A stretch of DNA of 64,000 bases from Pseudonocardia bannensis (GCF_012911875.1 NZ_JAAXKZ010000011.1:1-64000), one strand, 5' to 3'. Numbered from the stretch's first letter, positions 34,752 to 42,310 are shown. Notes: generated by a model not told the origin, from the letters alone. Made by a program: numbers and translations.

Positions 34752-35434
34752 CAATACCTCTGGTCCTTCAGCGCGTCGAAGTTGTAGAGCTGGCGGGCGG
34801 ACGCGACGCGGGTGACGTTCTCGGGGTCGATGTGGTCGAAACCGGCCAGGGCCGCGAGCTGCTTCACCGTGAGGACGTCGTCGTCGGTGAGGTCCTCCGC
34901 GCGTGCGTCGGATCCCAGTGAGGCGATCGAGCCCGCGACGTAGATGACGGTCTCGTACAGCGAGTCGCCCAGCGCGTGCCCGGCGTCACCGCCCACGAGC
35001 ATCACGCCGGCCTGCGCCATGAAGCCGCTCATGTGCCCGACGTCCCCGCCGACGAGCACGGTCCCGCCCTTGAGCGAGATGCCGGCGCGGGACGAGGCGT
35101 CGCCCTCGACGATCACGGCGCCGCCGTGGGCCGACGCGCCGGTGCACTCCGAGGCGTTGCCGCGCACACGCACCGTGCCGCTCATCAGGTTCTCCCCGGC
35201 CGACCAGCCGACGAAGCCGTCCACCACGACGTCGGGCCCGTCGCCGAGCCCGCCGATGAAGTAGCCGGCGTTGCCCTCGATCTCGACGGTGATGCGATTG
35301 ACCAGGCCGACAGCCAGGTTGTGCCGGCCCCAGGGCTCGAGGATCCGGGCGCGGGATCCGTCCGGGAGGGCGGCCAGCGCGGCGTTGACCTCGCGGGTCG
35401 TCAACTCGGCGCAGTTCAGCGTCACCTGGTCCAC
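34751..35434 (-). CDS. mgsB: GXGXG-domain protein (MgsB-like, glutamate synthase C-terminal domain homologue)
   Basis: A 227-residue beta-helix protein with repeated glycine motifs: EIEGNAGYFIGGLGDGPDVVVDGFVGWSAGENLMSG, VRGNASECTGASAHGGAVIVEGDASSRAGISLKGG, VGGDVGHMSGFMAQAGVMLVGGDAGHALGDSL. This is the GXGXG C-terminal domain of glutamate synthase as a free protein. GTG 35434 has GAGGAGG 7-8 nt upstream and lies inside the 3' end of mgsA (13-nt overlap). The long frame continuing upstream is a shadow of mgsA. Confidence 0.9.
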   Translation of the reverse strand: MDQVTLNCAELTTREVNAALAALPDGSRARILEPWGRHNLAVGLVNRITVEIEGNAGYFIGGLGDGPDVVVDGFVGWSAGENLMSGTVRVRGNASECTGASAHGGAVIVEGDASSRAGISLKGGTVLVGGDVGHMSGFMAQAGVMLVGGDAGHALGDSLYETVIYVAGSIASLGSDARAEDLTDDDVLTVKQLAALAGFDHIDPENVTRVASARQLYNFDALKDQRY

Positions 35435-36309
35435 GTGTAGACCTCCTCGGGGACGGGCTCGAACACGGTCGCGTCGGCGACACCGGGGAGGTCGGCCAGA
35501 GCGTGGTACTCGGAGGCGACGGCGACGTAGTCGTCGGTCTCGGCGATCACGGCCGGCTTGCAGGCGAACGAGTCGCGCATGACCGCGAACTGCGTCTCGG
35601 TCGTGACCAGGAGGGTGAAGAACCCGTCGAGCTCCTTGAGCACCATCCGCAGTGCGTCGGACAGGTCCGCGCCGGAGTCGACCTGGTGGGCGACGAAGCG
35701 GGCGGCCACCTCGGTGTCGTTGTCGGTGACGCAGTGGATCCCCTCGCGCTCCAGACGGCGGCGGACCGTGGCCGGGTTGGAGAACGAGCCGTTGTGCACC
35801 AGAGACATGTCGGCGCGCGGGGCGAAGGGGTGCGAGTGCTCGGTGGTGACCGCCGACTCGGTGGCCATCCGGGTGTGGCCGATGCCCTGGTAACCGGCCC
35901 GCTCCCCGACCCGGTAGTGCGCGCAGATGTCCCGGGGCGGGCCGACGTCCTTGACGACCTCCATCGCCCGGCCGTGTCCGACCAGCGCGATGTCGGGCGC
36001 CATCCGTTCCAGGGCCGCGAGCACGCGGCCGGGCTCCCCGGGCGCGGCCAGCGTCGCGGCGTCGCCGAAGTTCTCGACCTCGACCGCAGCGCCGAGGTCG
36101 GCCGCGAGATCGCGGCTCAGCGCGTCCCAATCCCGGCCGTCGCCACGCAGCGAGAGCCGGAGCCGGCCGTCCGAGGGTTCCCGGTAGAGCGCGACGCCTG
36201 CCGAGTCGGGCCCCCGGCTCGACATGCAGTCGAGCATGGCGGCGAGCAACTCACCCAGCCGGGGGTGCAGCTCGGGAGTCTTCAGATGGAGACCGACGAT
36301 CCCGCACAT
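35422..36309 (-). CDS. mgsA: Class II glutamine amidotransferase (MgsA-like)
   Basis: A 295-residue Ntn-type amidotransferase. The start at ATG 36309 places Cys2 (MCGIVGLH) as the nucleophile after Met removal; AAGGAG sits 7 nt upstream. Other motifs: MSSRGPDSAGVALY, IGHTRMATESAVTTEHSHPF, HNGSFSNPATVR, TDNDTEVAA, LDGFFTLLVTTETQFAVMRD. In the mgs system this subunit acts on the gamma-glutamylmethylamide and delivers the methylamine group. First gene of the ten-gene operon; its promoter region is shared with the divergent GntR gene. Confidence 0.9.
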   Translation of the reverse strand: MCGIVGLHLKTPELHPRLGELLAAMLDCMSSRGPDSAGVALYREPSDGRLRLSLRGDGRDWDALSRDLAADLGAAVEVENFGDAATLAAPGEPGRVLAALERMAPDIALVGHGRAMEVVKDVGPPRDICAHYRVGERAGYQGIGHTRMATESAVTTEHSHPFAPRADMSLVHNGSFSNPATVRRRLEREGIHCVTDNDTEVAARFVAHQVDSGADLSDALRMVLKELDGFFTLLVTTETQFAVMRDSFACKPAVIAETDDYVAVASEYHALADLPGVADATVFEPVPEEVYTWTR

Positions 36310-36399
36310 GGCCCGCTCCTTCACCGATCGTCCCGCGAGGCCGGTGACGGGCCGCCGATGTCGGCCTCCGGTCGCTGCGCGGTGGGTCGAGTTCCGTTC

Positions 36400-36420
36400 A
36401 AGGTCTGGACTTAGGACCTT
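36400..36420. promoter_or_regulatory. Inverted repeat operator upstream of mgsA
   Basis: AAGGTC (36400-36405), 9-nt spacer, GACCTT (36415-36420). It lies just downstream of the putative mgsA -10 element, where the transcript would start, and contains GGTCTGGAC, like the GGTCCGGAC centre of the palindrome at 37.3 kb. Likely GntR-binding site. Confidence 0.6.
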
Positions 36421-36423
36421 TCA

Positions 36424-36453
36424 CATGCGACCACCGGTCCGGGTTGTTGTCAA
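36424..36453 (-). promoter_or_regulatory. Predicted mgsA operon promoter
   Basis: On the minus strand TTGACA (36453-36448), a 14-nt spacer, then TGGTCGCATG (36433-36424). The same module, TTGACA-N15-TGGTCGTATG, precedes the permease operon at 37256-37286. The second element may be both the -10 region and a FadR-type GntR half-site. Confidence 0.6.
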
Positions 36454-36510
36454 GAGCACGTGCGACGGCGCCCTCCCGGAGCGGGACGATCGCGCGTATA
36501 ACCTCGGGGT

Positions 36511-37227
36511 ATGGCCCGGACCGTCACCTCCCTGACGCTGACGCAGGCCGTCGCGGAGCACCTCCGGAACCTGATCCACCGGGGCGAGGTCGGGCCGGGC
36601 GACCGTCTGCCGGCCGAGCGCGAGCTCGCCGACCAGCTCGGCGTCGCGCGGATCAGCCTGCGCGAGGCGATCAAGATCCTGCAGGACGACGGGTACGTGC
36701 AGGTGCGCCGCGGCGCTCATGGCGGCACCTACGTGACCGAGTTGCAGCTGCCGGTCGAACGCTGGCGGGCCCGGATGCGGACCGAGTCGGGCGAGTTCGA
36801 CGACATCATCGACTTCCGCATCGCCCTGGAGACCGACGCCGCACGGCTGGCGGCGCGCCGCCGCGACCGGTCGGACCTGGTCGGGCTGCGAACGGCGATC
36901 AAGAAGCTCGGCCAGGCGGACTGCCGGGTCGCGTTCCGGTTGACCGACTCCCAGTTCCACGACGGGCTCGCCCGCGCCGCCCGCAACATCCGACTGGAGA
37001 ACGCGATCCAGTCGGCCCGCGGCGAGCTGTTCAGCCCGCACGACCTGCTGCCGTTCGTCGACCCGGTCGAGGAGTCCGTACGCGACCACCAGCAGATCTA
37101 CGAGGCCGTTCGCGACGGGGACGAGGAGGCGGCCGCGGCCACCATGCGCGAGCACATCGAGCGCACCCGCCGCCAGCTGCGGGACATCGTCTTCGGCTCC
37201 GAGAGCGGCGGCGCCCAGACCGGTTGA
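36511..37227 (+). CDS. GntR family (FadR/FCD) transcriptional regulator
   Basis: A 238-residue repressor-type protein. N-terminal winged helix (LTLTQAVAEHLRNLIHRGEVGPGDRLPAERELADQLGVARISLREAIKILQDDGYVQVRRGAHGGTYV, residues about 7-75) and a C-terminal FCD domain (FDDIIDFRIALETDAARLAARR ... FHDGLARAARN ... DHQQIYEAVRDGDEEAAAATMREHIERT) with metal-binding His/Asp positions. ATG 36511 follows TATAAC (36497-36502) by 8 nt with no clear ribosome site. It sits between, and is probably the common regulator of, the mgs-sox operon and the permease operon. Confidence 0.93.
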   Translation: MARTVTSLTLTQAVAEHLRNLIHRGEVGPGDRLPAERELADQLGVARISLREAIKILQDDGYVQVRRGAHGGTYVTELQLPVERWRARMRTESGEFDDIIDFRIALETDAARLAARRRDRSDLVGLRTAIKKLGQADCRVAFRLTDSQFHDGLARAARNIRLENAIQSARGELFSPHDLLPFVDPVEESVRDHQQIYEAVRDGDEEAAAATMREHIERTRRQLRDIVFGSESGGAQTG

Positions 37228-37255
37228 TCCCGCCCGGCTTCCCGCTGCGTGACCC

Positions 37256-37318
37256 TTGACACACGTCCGACCCCGATGGTCGTATGACCCGTGGTTCGAG
37301 GTCCGGACCTCGAACCAC
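37256..37318 (+). promoter_or_regulatory. Predicted permease-operon promoter with 28-bp perfect palindrome
   Basis: TTGACA (37256-37261), 15 nt, TGGTCGTATGACC (37277-37289, itself GGTC-N4-GACC), then a perfect 28-bp palindrome at 37291-37318 whose half is GTGGTTCGAGGTCC. The order matches the mgsA promoter. No U-tract follows, so an operator is favoured over a terminator, although it could also end the gntR transcript. Confidence 0.6.
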
Positions 37319-37470
37319 TGACCCGGGGCATACCCCCTGACCTCGGGTGTTGCTGTGTCCTGCCAGCAGTCCGGGTGCACCACCAGGCCCGGACGTGATC
37401 TCCCAGCTCTCGAGCGAAGGTGCTCCCCGCCCTGCGGCCCGGCGCCCCTTCCGCGGGATCGGAGGCACCC

Positions 37471-37788
37471 GTGCAATCCACGCCCGTGCAATCCACCATC
37501 GAGTCGCGCATCGACGCCCTGGCCCGGCGGGACCGCCTCCTGGCCGTGACGTTCACGGCGCTCATGTGGAGCGTTCTCGCGTTCGTGCTGACGGTGGCGA
37601 GCGCCGTCGCCCCCAGCCCGGGGATCGTCGTGGCGCTCGTGGCGTCACTGCTGCTGCTCGGCCTGTTCAACACGGCCTCGATGGTCGCGCTGGTGCGCCG
37701 CTACGCGGCGAACAAGGACCTCGTCTACCGGCCGGACATCGTCAACCTGGACCGGATGCGGCACGAGCGCGCGCGGGGGAGGTCCTGA
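37471..37788 (+). CDS. Small two-pass membrane protein, first gene of permease operon
   Basis: A 105-residue protein not assigned to a family. GTG 37471 follows GGAGG at 5 nt. A soluble N-terminus containing a duplicated VQSTPVQST, then membrane segments at about 23-47 and 51-74 joined by a very short turn, then a basic C-terminal tail with NKDLVYRPDIVNLDRMRHER. It ends one nucleotide before the next gene. The tight spacing with two further small membrane proteins and the APC permease suggests an accessory subunit of the transporter. Confidence 0.75.
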   Translation: MQSTPVQSTIESRIDALARRDRLLAVTFTALMWSVLAFVLTVASAVAPSPGIVVALVASLLLLGLFNTASMVALVRRYAANKDLVYRPDIVNLDRMRHERARGRS

Positions 37789-37789
37789 C

Positions 37790-38212
37790 GTGGCGCACTA
37801 CGAGCCGCCGGTGCAGTCCAAGCGGGGCCAGCTGTTCGATGCCGCCACGGTCCTGGTGTTGATCTTCGCGACGCTGTTCGTCACGACCTTCCTCGGCCAG
37901 GAGGCCGAGACCGCGTCCGCGCCGGCGGCGCCCCCGGCCCGCGAGCTCGCCGAACTGGAGATCACCGCGACCGAGCGGGACCAGTTCCAGAAGCTGATCG
38001 ACTCCGGCGCCACCGACCTGGCGGGGGCGACGGCCGCGGTGGAGACCAACCAGGCCGGATCGGACAAGTACGACTTCAGCGTCGCGGCGCTGCTCGGTAC
38101 GGCCGCGCTCCTCGCGGTGTACCTCGCCTTCGTGTACCGCACCTCGTTCCGGGAGTACCGCGAGGTGATCGACGAGAAGTTCGGCCCGGGGGAAGGAGGT
38201 GGGTCGGCATGA
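37790..38212 (+). CDS. Small membrane protein with large external loop, second gene of permease operon
   Basis: A 140-residue protein with membrane segments at about 18-35 and 97-115 separated by a ~60-residue polar Ala/Glu/Thr-rich loop (36-96), which would be extracytoplasmic if both termini are inside. The C-terminus (YRTSFREYREVIDEKFG) is charged. Starts at GTG 37790 and overlaps the next gene by 4 nt. No known family recognised. Confidence 0.75.
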   Translation: MAHYEPPVQSKRGQLFDAATVLVLIFATLFVTTFLGQEAETASAPAAPPARELAELEITATERDQFQKLIDSGATDLAGATAAVETNQAGSDKYDFSVAALLGTAALLAVYLAFVYRTSFREYREVIDEKFGPGEGGGSA

Positions 38213-38400
38213 CGATCGCCGGTGGCCTCGAACTCGTGGCCTGGATCCTCAGCGCGATCATCGCCGGCTGGCTCGTCTTCGACGTGGTCCGCGTCGCACG
38301 CACCCATGACGAGCACCTGCTGATCAACGCGGCCGAACTGATCGACACGCCGGCCGAGCCGCGGGCCGGCGCACGGGACGCGGAAGGTGGACGCGCATGA
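38209..38400 (+). CDS. Single-pass small membrane protein, third gene of permease operon
   Basis: A 63-residue protein with one membrane segment (about 5-27, GLELVAWILSAIIAGWLVFDVV) and a hydrophilic tail (ARTHDEHLLINAAELIDTP). ATG 38209 has AAGGAGG upstream and overlaps the previous stop as ATGA; its own stop overlaps the permease start the same way. Translational coupling on both sides argues for fixed stoichiometry with the permease. Confidence 0.78.
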   Translation: MTIAGGLELVAWILSAIIAGWLVFDVVRVARTHDEHLLINAAELIDTPAEPRAGARDAEGGRA

Positions 38401-39854
38401 GTACGGCGGCGAGCGACCCGCCCACGCCGGGCGTGATCGACGAGGTGACCACGGCGGAGCGGCCCGCACTCCGCAAGGTCCTCTCCCCCATGCACATCTG
38501 GGCCCTCGGCGTCGGCATCGTCCTCGTCGGCGAGTTCATGGGGTGGAACTTCGCGGTGGAGAAGGGCGGCATGTACGGCGCTCTGATCGCCGCGTGGGTC
38601 GTGGGCCTGCTCTACACGTCCATCGTGATGATCAATTCGGAGATCACGTCAGCCATCCCCGCGGCGGGCGGGCAGTACGCACAGGCCAAGCACACCGTCG
38701 GGCCGCTGATGGCGTTCAACGTCGGGCTCTACCTGACATTGGCCTACACGATGCTCGAAGCCGCGAACGCGAACGTGCTCAGCTACCTGCTGACCACGCT
38801 GGCGAACCTGATGGGCAGCACCGAGGAGCTCTCGCCGTACCCGTTCGCCACCCTCGCGATCCTCGCTCTGGCGTGGCTGAACTACCGCGGCGTGTTCGCG
38901 ACGCTGTCGCTGAACTTCGTGATCACCGGCTTCGCCTTTCTCACGATCCTCATCCTGTTCGTCGGCACCGGCGCCTGGAACCCCGCCGGGGAGCTGCAGC
39001 TCGCCGGGCTGGTCGGCCGGCTCGAGAACGGCCTGCCCTACGGCTGGCTCGGCGTGATCGCCGCGTTCCAGTTCGGGATGTGGTACTACCTCGGCATCGA
39101 GGGGACCGCGCAGGCGGCGGAGGAGTGCCGTTCGGCGCCGCGGTCGGTCCCGATCGGGAGCATGGCCGGGATGATGACGCTGATCATCGCCGCGACCCTG
39201 ACCTGGTACATCTGCGCCGGCCTGCTGCCCTGGCAGTACCTCGGCACCGCCATCACGCCGCTGTTCGACGCTGCGCGGGTCACCGGCAGCGGGGCGCTCG
39301 TGGTGCTGCTGCTGCTCGGCACCCTGTGCGCGACCCTCGCGTCGGCCAACGGCTGCATCAACGACGCCTCCCGGGCGTGGTTCTCCATGGGGCGCGACCG
39401 CTACCTGCCCGAGTGGTTCGGCGCGGTGCATCCGCGCTACCACACCCCGTTCCGGGCGATCGTGTTCCTGGTCCCGGTCGCGATCGCGTTCGCCCTGCTC
39501 CCGGTGCTGCTGAACCAGCCGACGCTGCTCGCCACGGTGATCACGTTCTCGATCCTGTCCGGGCTGCTCATGTACAGCTTCATGGGGCCCAACTTCATCC
39601 GGTTCCGCAAGCTCTGGCCGATCGGCTCGATCACCCGCGGCTATGTCCTCCCGTTCCACCCCGCGCCGGCGATCGCGCTGATCGGGTTGTCCGGGACGGT
39701 CTTCTTCGCGACGTTCCTGGGCTACGGCACATCGCTGCTGTCGATGCTCGCCTTCTACTTCCTGGCGTCGGTGTGGTTCGTGCTGCGGCGCTACAAGTAC
39801 GTCCGGAGGGGGGCGCAGTTCACCGCCGACCTGCCGCGCCCGCGGGGCTACTGA
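38397..39854 (+). CDS. APC superfamily permease (amine/amino acid transporter)
   Basis: A 485-residue transporter with about twelve membrane segments. Typical APC features are the first helix region ALGVGIVLVGEFMGWNFAVEKGGMYGALIAAWVV, SAIPAAGGQYAQAKHTVGPLMAF, WYYLGIEGTAQAAEECRSAPRSVPIGSMAGM and the late cytoplasmic SRAWFSMGRDRYLPEWFGAVHPRYHTPFRAI. The pattern is closest to ethanolamine/amine permeases of the family. Given the shared promoter elements with the mgs-sox operon, methylamine or a methylated amine/amino acid is a reasonable substrate guess. It overlaps the upstream small gene by 4 nt. Confidence 0.92.
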   Translation: MSTAASDPPTPGVIDEVTTAERPALRKVLSPMHIWALGVGIVLVGEFMGWNFAVEKGGMYGALIAAWVVGLLYTSIVMINSEITSAIPAAGGQYAQAKHTVGPLMAFNVGLYLTLAYTMLEAANANVLSYLLTTLANLMGSTEELSPYPFATLAILALAWLNYRGVFATLSLNFVITGFAFLTILILFVGTGAWNPAGELQLAGLVGRLENGLPYGWLGVIAAFQFGMWYYLGIEGTAQAAEECRSAPRSVPIGSMAGMMTLIIAATLTWYICAGLLPWQYLGTAITPLFDAARVTGSGALVVLLLLGTLCATLASANGCINDASRAWFSMGRDRYLPEWFGAVHPRYHTPFRAIVFLVPVAIAFALLPVLLNQPTLLATVITFSILSGLLMYSFMGPNFIRFRKLWPIGSITRGYVLPFHPAPAIALIGLSGTVFFATFLGYGTSLLSMLAFYFLASVWFVLRRYKYVRRGAQFTADLPRPRGY

Positions 39855-39876
39855 GCACGACAGGCCCCGGGGGGCG

Positions 39877-40557
39877 ATGCCGATGACGACCACTCTCGTG
39901 GTGCTGGCCGCCCTGGCCGCCATCGGGGTGCTCGCCCGGCTCCAGCTCTCCCACGTGCGCCGGGAGCGCCGGGAACGGGGCAGTCTCTTCGACGACGCGG
40001 GGCACCTGCTGGACGCGGCCCGGGTGCACCGCGAGGGCTTGGGCTACCCGGTGCTCACCGGGACCTACCGCGGCCACCCGGTGCGGCTCGAGCCCGTCGT
40101 CGAAGCCCTCGCGCTACGCAAGCTGCCGGTGCTCTGGCTGCTCGTCACCCAGCACCGTGAGCTCGACGTCGGTGCACCGCTCGACATCCTCACCCGGCCG
40201 TCGGGCACCGAGTTCTTCTCGCCCAACGCGGGATTCGCCCACGAGCTGGAGCGCCCGGCCGGGTTCCCCTCACACGTCCGGATCGCGAGCCCCGACCCCG
40301 CCGCCGCCCCGGCGCCGGGCGCACTCGAGTTCCTGGCGCCGCTGCTGCACGACCCGCGGACCAAGGACGTCCTCCTCACGGCGGGAGGGGTGCGGGTGGT
40401 CCGCCGGCTCGCCGAGGGCGCCCAGGGCCCCTACCGGACCGCGCGGCGCGCCGACTTCGGGCCGGTGCAGATCCGCCCCGACGGCCTGCGAGAGCTGCTG
40501 GACACCGTCAGCGGGATCGGCGACCTGCTCGCCGTCGGCCGCGTCGAGCCGACCTGA
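39877..40557 (+). CDS. Membrane-anchored protein of unknown function, downstream of permease
   Basis: A 226-residue protein with one N-terminal membrane segment (TTLVVLAALAAIGVLARL) and a soluble alpha/beta domain (FDDAGHLLDAARVHREGLGYPVLTGTYRGHPVRLEPVVEALALRKLPVLWLLVTQ ... GTEFFSPNAGFAHELERPAGFPSHVRIAS). It begins 22 nt after the permease stop and shares its stop with the next gene's ATG (TGATG). No family recognised; it looks like a periplasmic or cytoplasmic-face partner encoded in the same operon. Confidence 0.75.
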   Translation: MPMTTTLVVLAALAAIGVLARLQLSHVRRERRERGSLFDDAGHLLDAARVHREGLGYPVLTGTYRGHPVRLEPVVEALALRKLPVLWLLVTQHRELDVGAPLDILTRPSGTEFFSPNAGFAHELERPAGFPSHVRIASPDPAAAPAPGALEFLAPLLHDPRTKDVLLTAGGVRVVRRLAEGAQGPYRTARRADFGPVQIRPDGLRELLDTVSGIGDLLAVGRVEPT

Positions 40558-40820
40558 TGCGGCCCCGGCCGCTCCTCGTGCTCGGCGTGGCGATCGTCCT
40601 GCCGGGCGTGGGCCAGGTCCTCAACCGCACGCCGGTGCGGGGCCTGATCTTCGTGTTCTACATGCTGCTGCTCGGCACGATCACCTATCAGCTCACCACT
40701 CCTGAGCACTCCTTCACAGGCCGCTACGCGGGCGGCTTGTTCGTCTACGCCATCAGCGTCCTGGACGCCTACCGGTGGGCCGCGTACCGCGTGTCGGCCA
40801 CCCGCCCGAGATCCGAATGA
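40557..40820 (+). CDS. Small multi-pass membrane protein, last gene of permease operon
   Basis: An 87-residue protein with two to three membrane segments: LLVLGVAIVLPGVGQVLNRT, GLIFVFYMLLLGTITYQL, and AGGLFVYAISVLDAYRWAAY. The PGxGQxxNRxxxRGLIF motif resembles TM2/DUF5683-like small membrane proteins. ATG 40557 overlaps the preceding stop by one base, so it is translationally coupled. Function unknown. Confidence 0.72.
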   Translation: MRPRPLLVLGVAIVLPGVGQVLNRTPVRGLIFVFYMLLLGTITYQLTTPEHSFTGRYAGGLFVYAISVLDAYRWAAYRVSATRPRSE

Positions 40821-40975
40821 TCACAGCGTTCACCGTCGAGATCGATCACGCCCGGCCGGGCTGACATCGGGACGGTCACCGAGGGGCAGCACCGGGATCA
40901 TCAGGACCGACGCTCCCGGACGCCGGCCGGCCCGGCACGAGGAATGGCGGGCGGAGGAGTACGGTTGAGCGGAGT

Positions 40976-40991
40976 AGTTGCGTTCTCAACT
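40976..40991. promoter_or_regulatory. Inverted repeat upstream of pirin gene
   Basis: AGTTG (40976-40980), CGTTCT, CAACT (40987-40991), 18 nt before the ATG. The shape matches operators of MarR-type redox regulators that often control pirins; no regulator gene is adjacent. Confidence 0.45.
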
Positions 40992-41009
40992 GCTTGAGTG
41001 GAGGTCACG

Positions 41010-41999
41010 ATGCCCGCCGTCACCGTCTCCGATGTCACGACACTGCCCCGCGTGCCCGAGCCCGGGCCGACCGACGTCGACAGGCACGTCCGGTCGGTCA
41101 CGACCGCGCCGTCGGGGTACGAGGGTGAGGGCTTCCCGGTGCGCCGCGCCTTTGCCGGGGCCGACCTGCGCGATCTCGACCCGTTCCTGCACATGGACCA
41201 GATGGGCGAGGTCGAGTACGCCCCGGGCGAGCCCAGGGGCACGTCGTGGCACCCGCACCGCGGCTTCGAGACGGTCACGTACATCATCGACGGGACCTTC
41301 GAGCACGCCGACTCGCACGGCGGCGGCGGGGTGATCTCCAACGGCGACACCCAGTGGATGACCGCGGGCGGGGGTCTGCTGCACATCGAGCGGCCACCGG
41401 AGGCGCTGGTGATGAGCGGCGGGCTCTTCCACGGCCTGCAGCTGTGGGTGAACCTGCCCAGGGCCGACAAGTGGCTGGAGCCGAAGTACCAGGACCTGCG
41501 GGCCGGTGAATCGGTCCTGCTCACGACCCCCGACGGCGGCGCACTGATCCGGGTGATCGCCGGTGAGCTGGCGGGCCACCGCGGCCCGGGCTCGACGCAC
41601 ACGCCGATGGCGATGATGCACGCGACGGTCAGCCCCGGCGCGACCGTGCGACTGCCCTGGCGGCGTGACTTCAACGCGCTGGTCTACGTGCTCTCCGGCG
41701 CCGGCACGGTCGGCCCCGAGGGCCGGCCGGTGCGCACCGGGCAGCTCGCCGTGTTCGGCCCCGGCGACGTGATCACCGTGGCCGGCGCGGTCAAGCAGGA
41801 GTCCCACCTGGCCGGGCTCGACGTGGTGATCCTCGGCGGACAGCCGATCCGGGAACCGATCGCGTGGGGCGGGCCGTTCGTCATGAACACCAAGGCCGAG
41901 GTGCTCCAGGCGTTCGAGGACTACCAGAAGGGCAAGCTCGGCGTCATCCCGGCGACCTACGTCCCGCACGGCGGCCTCGGCGGATCGACGGGATCCTGA
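41010..41999 (+). CDS. Pirin family protein
   Basis: A 329-residue bicupin. The N-terminal cupin has HPHRGFETVTYIIDGTFEHADSHGG with the His-x-His...Glu iron ligands and the pirin hallmark LHIERPPEALVMSGGLFHGLQLWVNLP; the C-terminal cupin follows (DFNALVYVLSGAGTVG ... QLAVFGPGD ... ILGGQPIREPIAWGGPFVMNTKAEVLQAFEDYQKGKLG). Pirins act as quercetinase-like or redox-sensing proteins. ATG 41010 with GAGG 5-6 nt upstream is preferred over ATG 40998. Followed 2 nt later by a GNAT protein, so likely co-transcribed. Confidence 0.93.
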   Translation: MPAVTVSDVTTLPRVPEPGPTDVDRHVRSVTTAPSGYEGEGFPVRRAFAGADLRDLDPFLHMDQMGEVEYAPGEPRGTSWHPHRGFETVTYIIDGTFEHADSHGGGGVISNGDTQWMTAGGGLLHIERPPEALVMSGGLFHGLQLWVNLPRADKWLEPKYQDLRAGESVLLTTPDGGALIRVIAGELAGHRGPGSTHTPMAMMHATVSPGATVRLPWRRDFNALVYVLSGAGTVGPEGRPVRTGQLAVFGPGDVITVAGAVKQESHLAGLDVVILGGQPIREPIAWGGPFVMNTKAEVLQAFEDYQKGKLGVIPATYVPHGGLGGSTGS

Positions 42000-42001
42000 C
42001 C

Positions 42002-42310
42002 GTGGCCACCCCGGAACAGACGGTTCGCGACGTGCCCGAGCGCTCGCGCTTCGAGATCCGCGTCGACGGCGATCTCGCCGGGTTCGTGGCCTACCGCACC
42101 CGGCCCGGCGCGATCACCTTCACCCACACCGAGATCGACGACGCCTTCGCCGGTCAGGGCCTGGGCTCCACCTTGGTCCGCGCCGCACTCGACACGGTGC
42201 GCGACCGCGGGTGGGCCGTGCGGCCCGAGTGCCCGTTCGTACGCGGCTGGATCGCGAAGCACCCCGGCTACGCGGACCTCGTCGCGGAGCGGTCCCGCTA
42301 CGACCTCTGA
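42002..42310 (+). CDS. COG2388-type GNAT N-acetyltransferase
   Basis: A 102-residue short acetyltransferase-like protein: RFEIRVDGDLAGFVAYRTRPGAITFTHTEIDDAFAGQGLGSTLVRAALDTVRDRGWAVRPECPFVRGWIAKHPGYADLV. The GQGLGSxLV acetyl-CoA loop and the HPGY/EC(P)FVRxxIxKHP tail are diagnostic of this small GNAT subgroup. The GTG start (42002) is 2 nt after the pirin stop. Substrate unknown. Confidence 0.92.
   Translation: MATPEQTVRDVPERSRFEIRVDGDLAGFVAYRTRPGAITFTHTEIDDAFAGQGLGSTLVRAALDTVRDRGWAVRPECPFVRGWIAKHPGYADLVAERSRYDL

Noticed and set aside
36310-36399. Glycine-type riboswitch upstream of the mgs-sox operon
   Set aside because: The leader is about 90 nt and I find no conserved aptamer core; the inverted repeat and GntR gene explain regulation better.
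37291-37318. tRNA T-arm-like GGTTCGAG sequence
   Set aside because: It is half of a 28-bp perfect palindrome and no acceptor, D or anticodon arms can be built around it.
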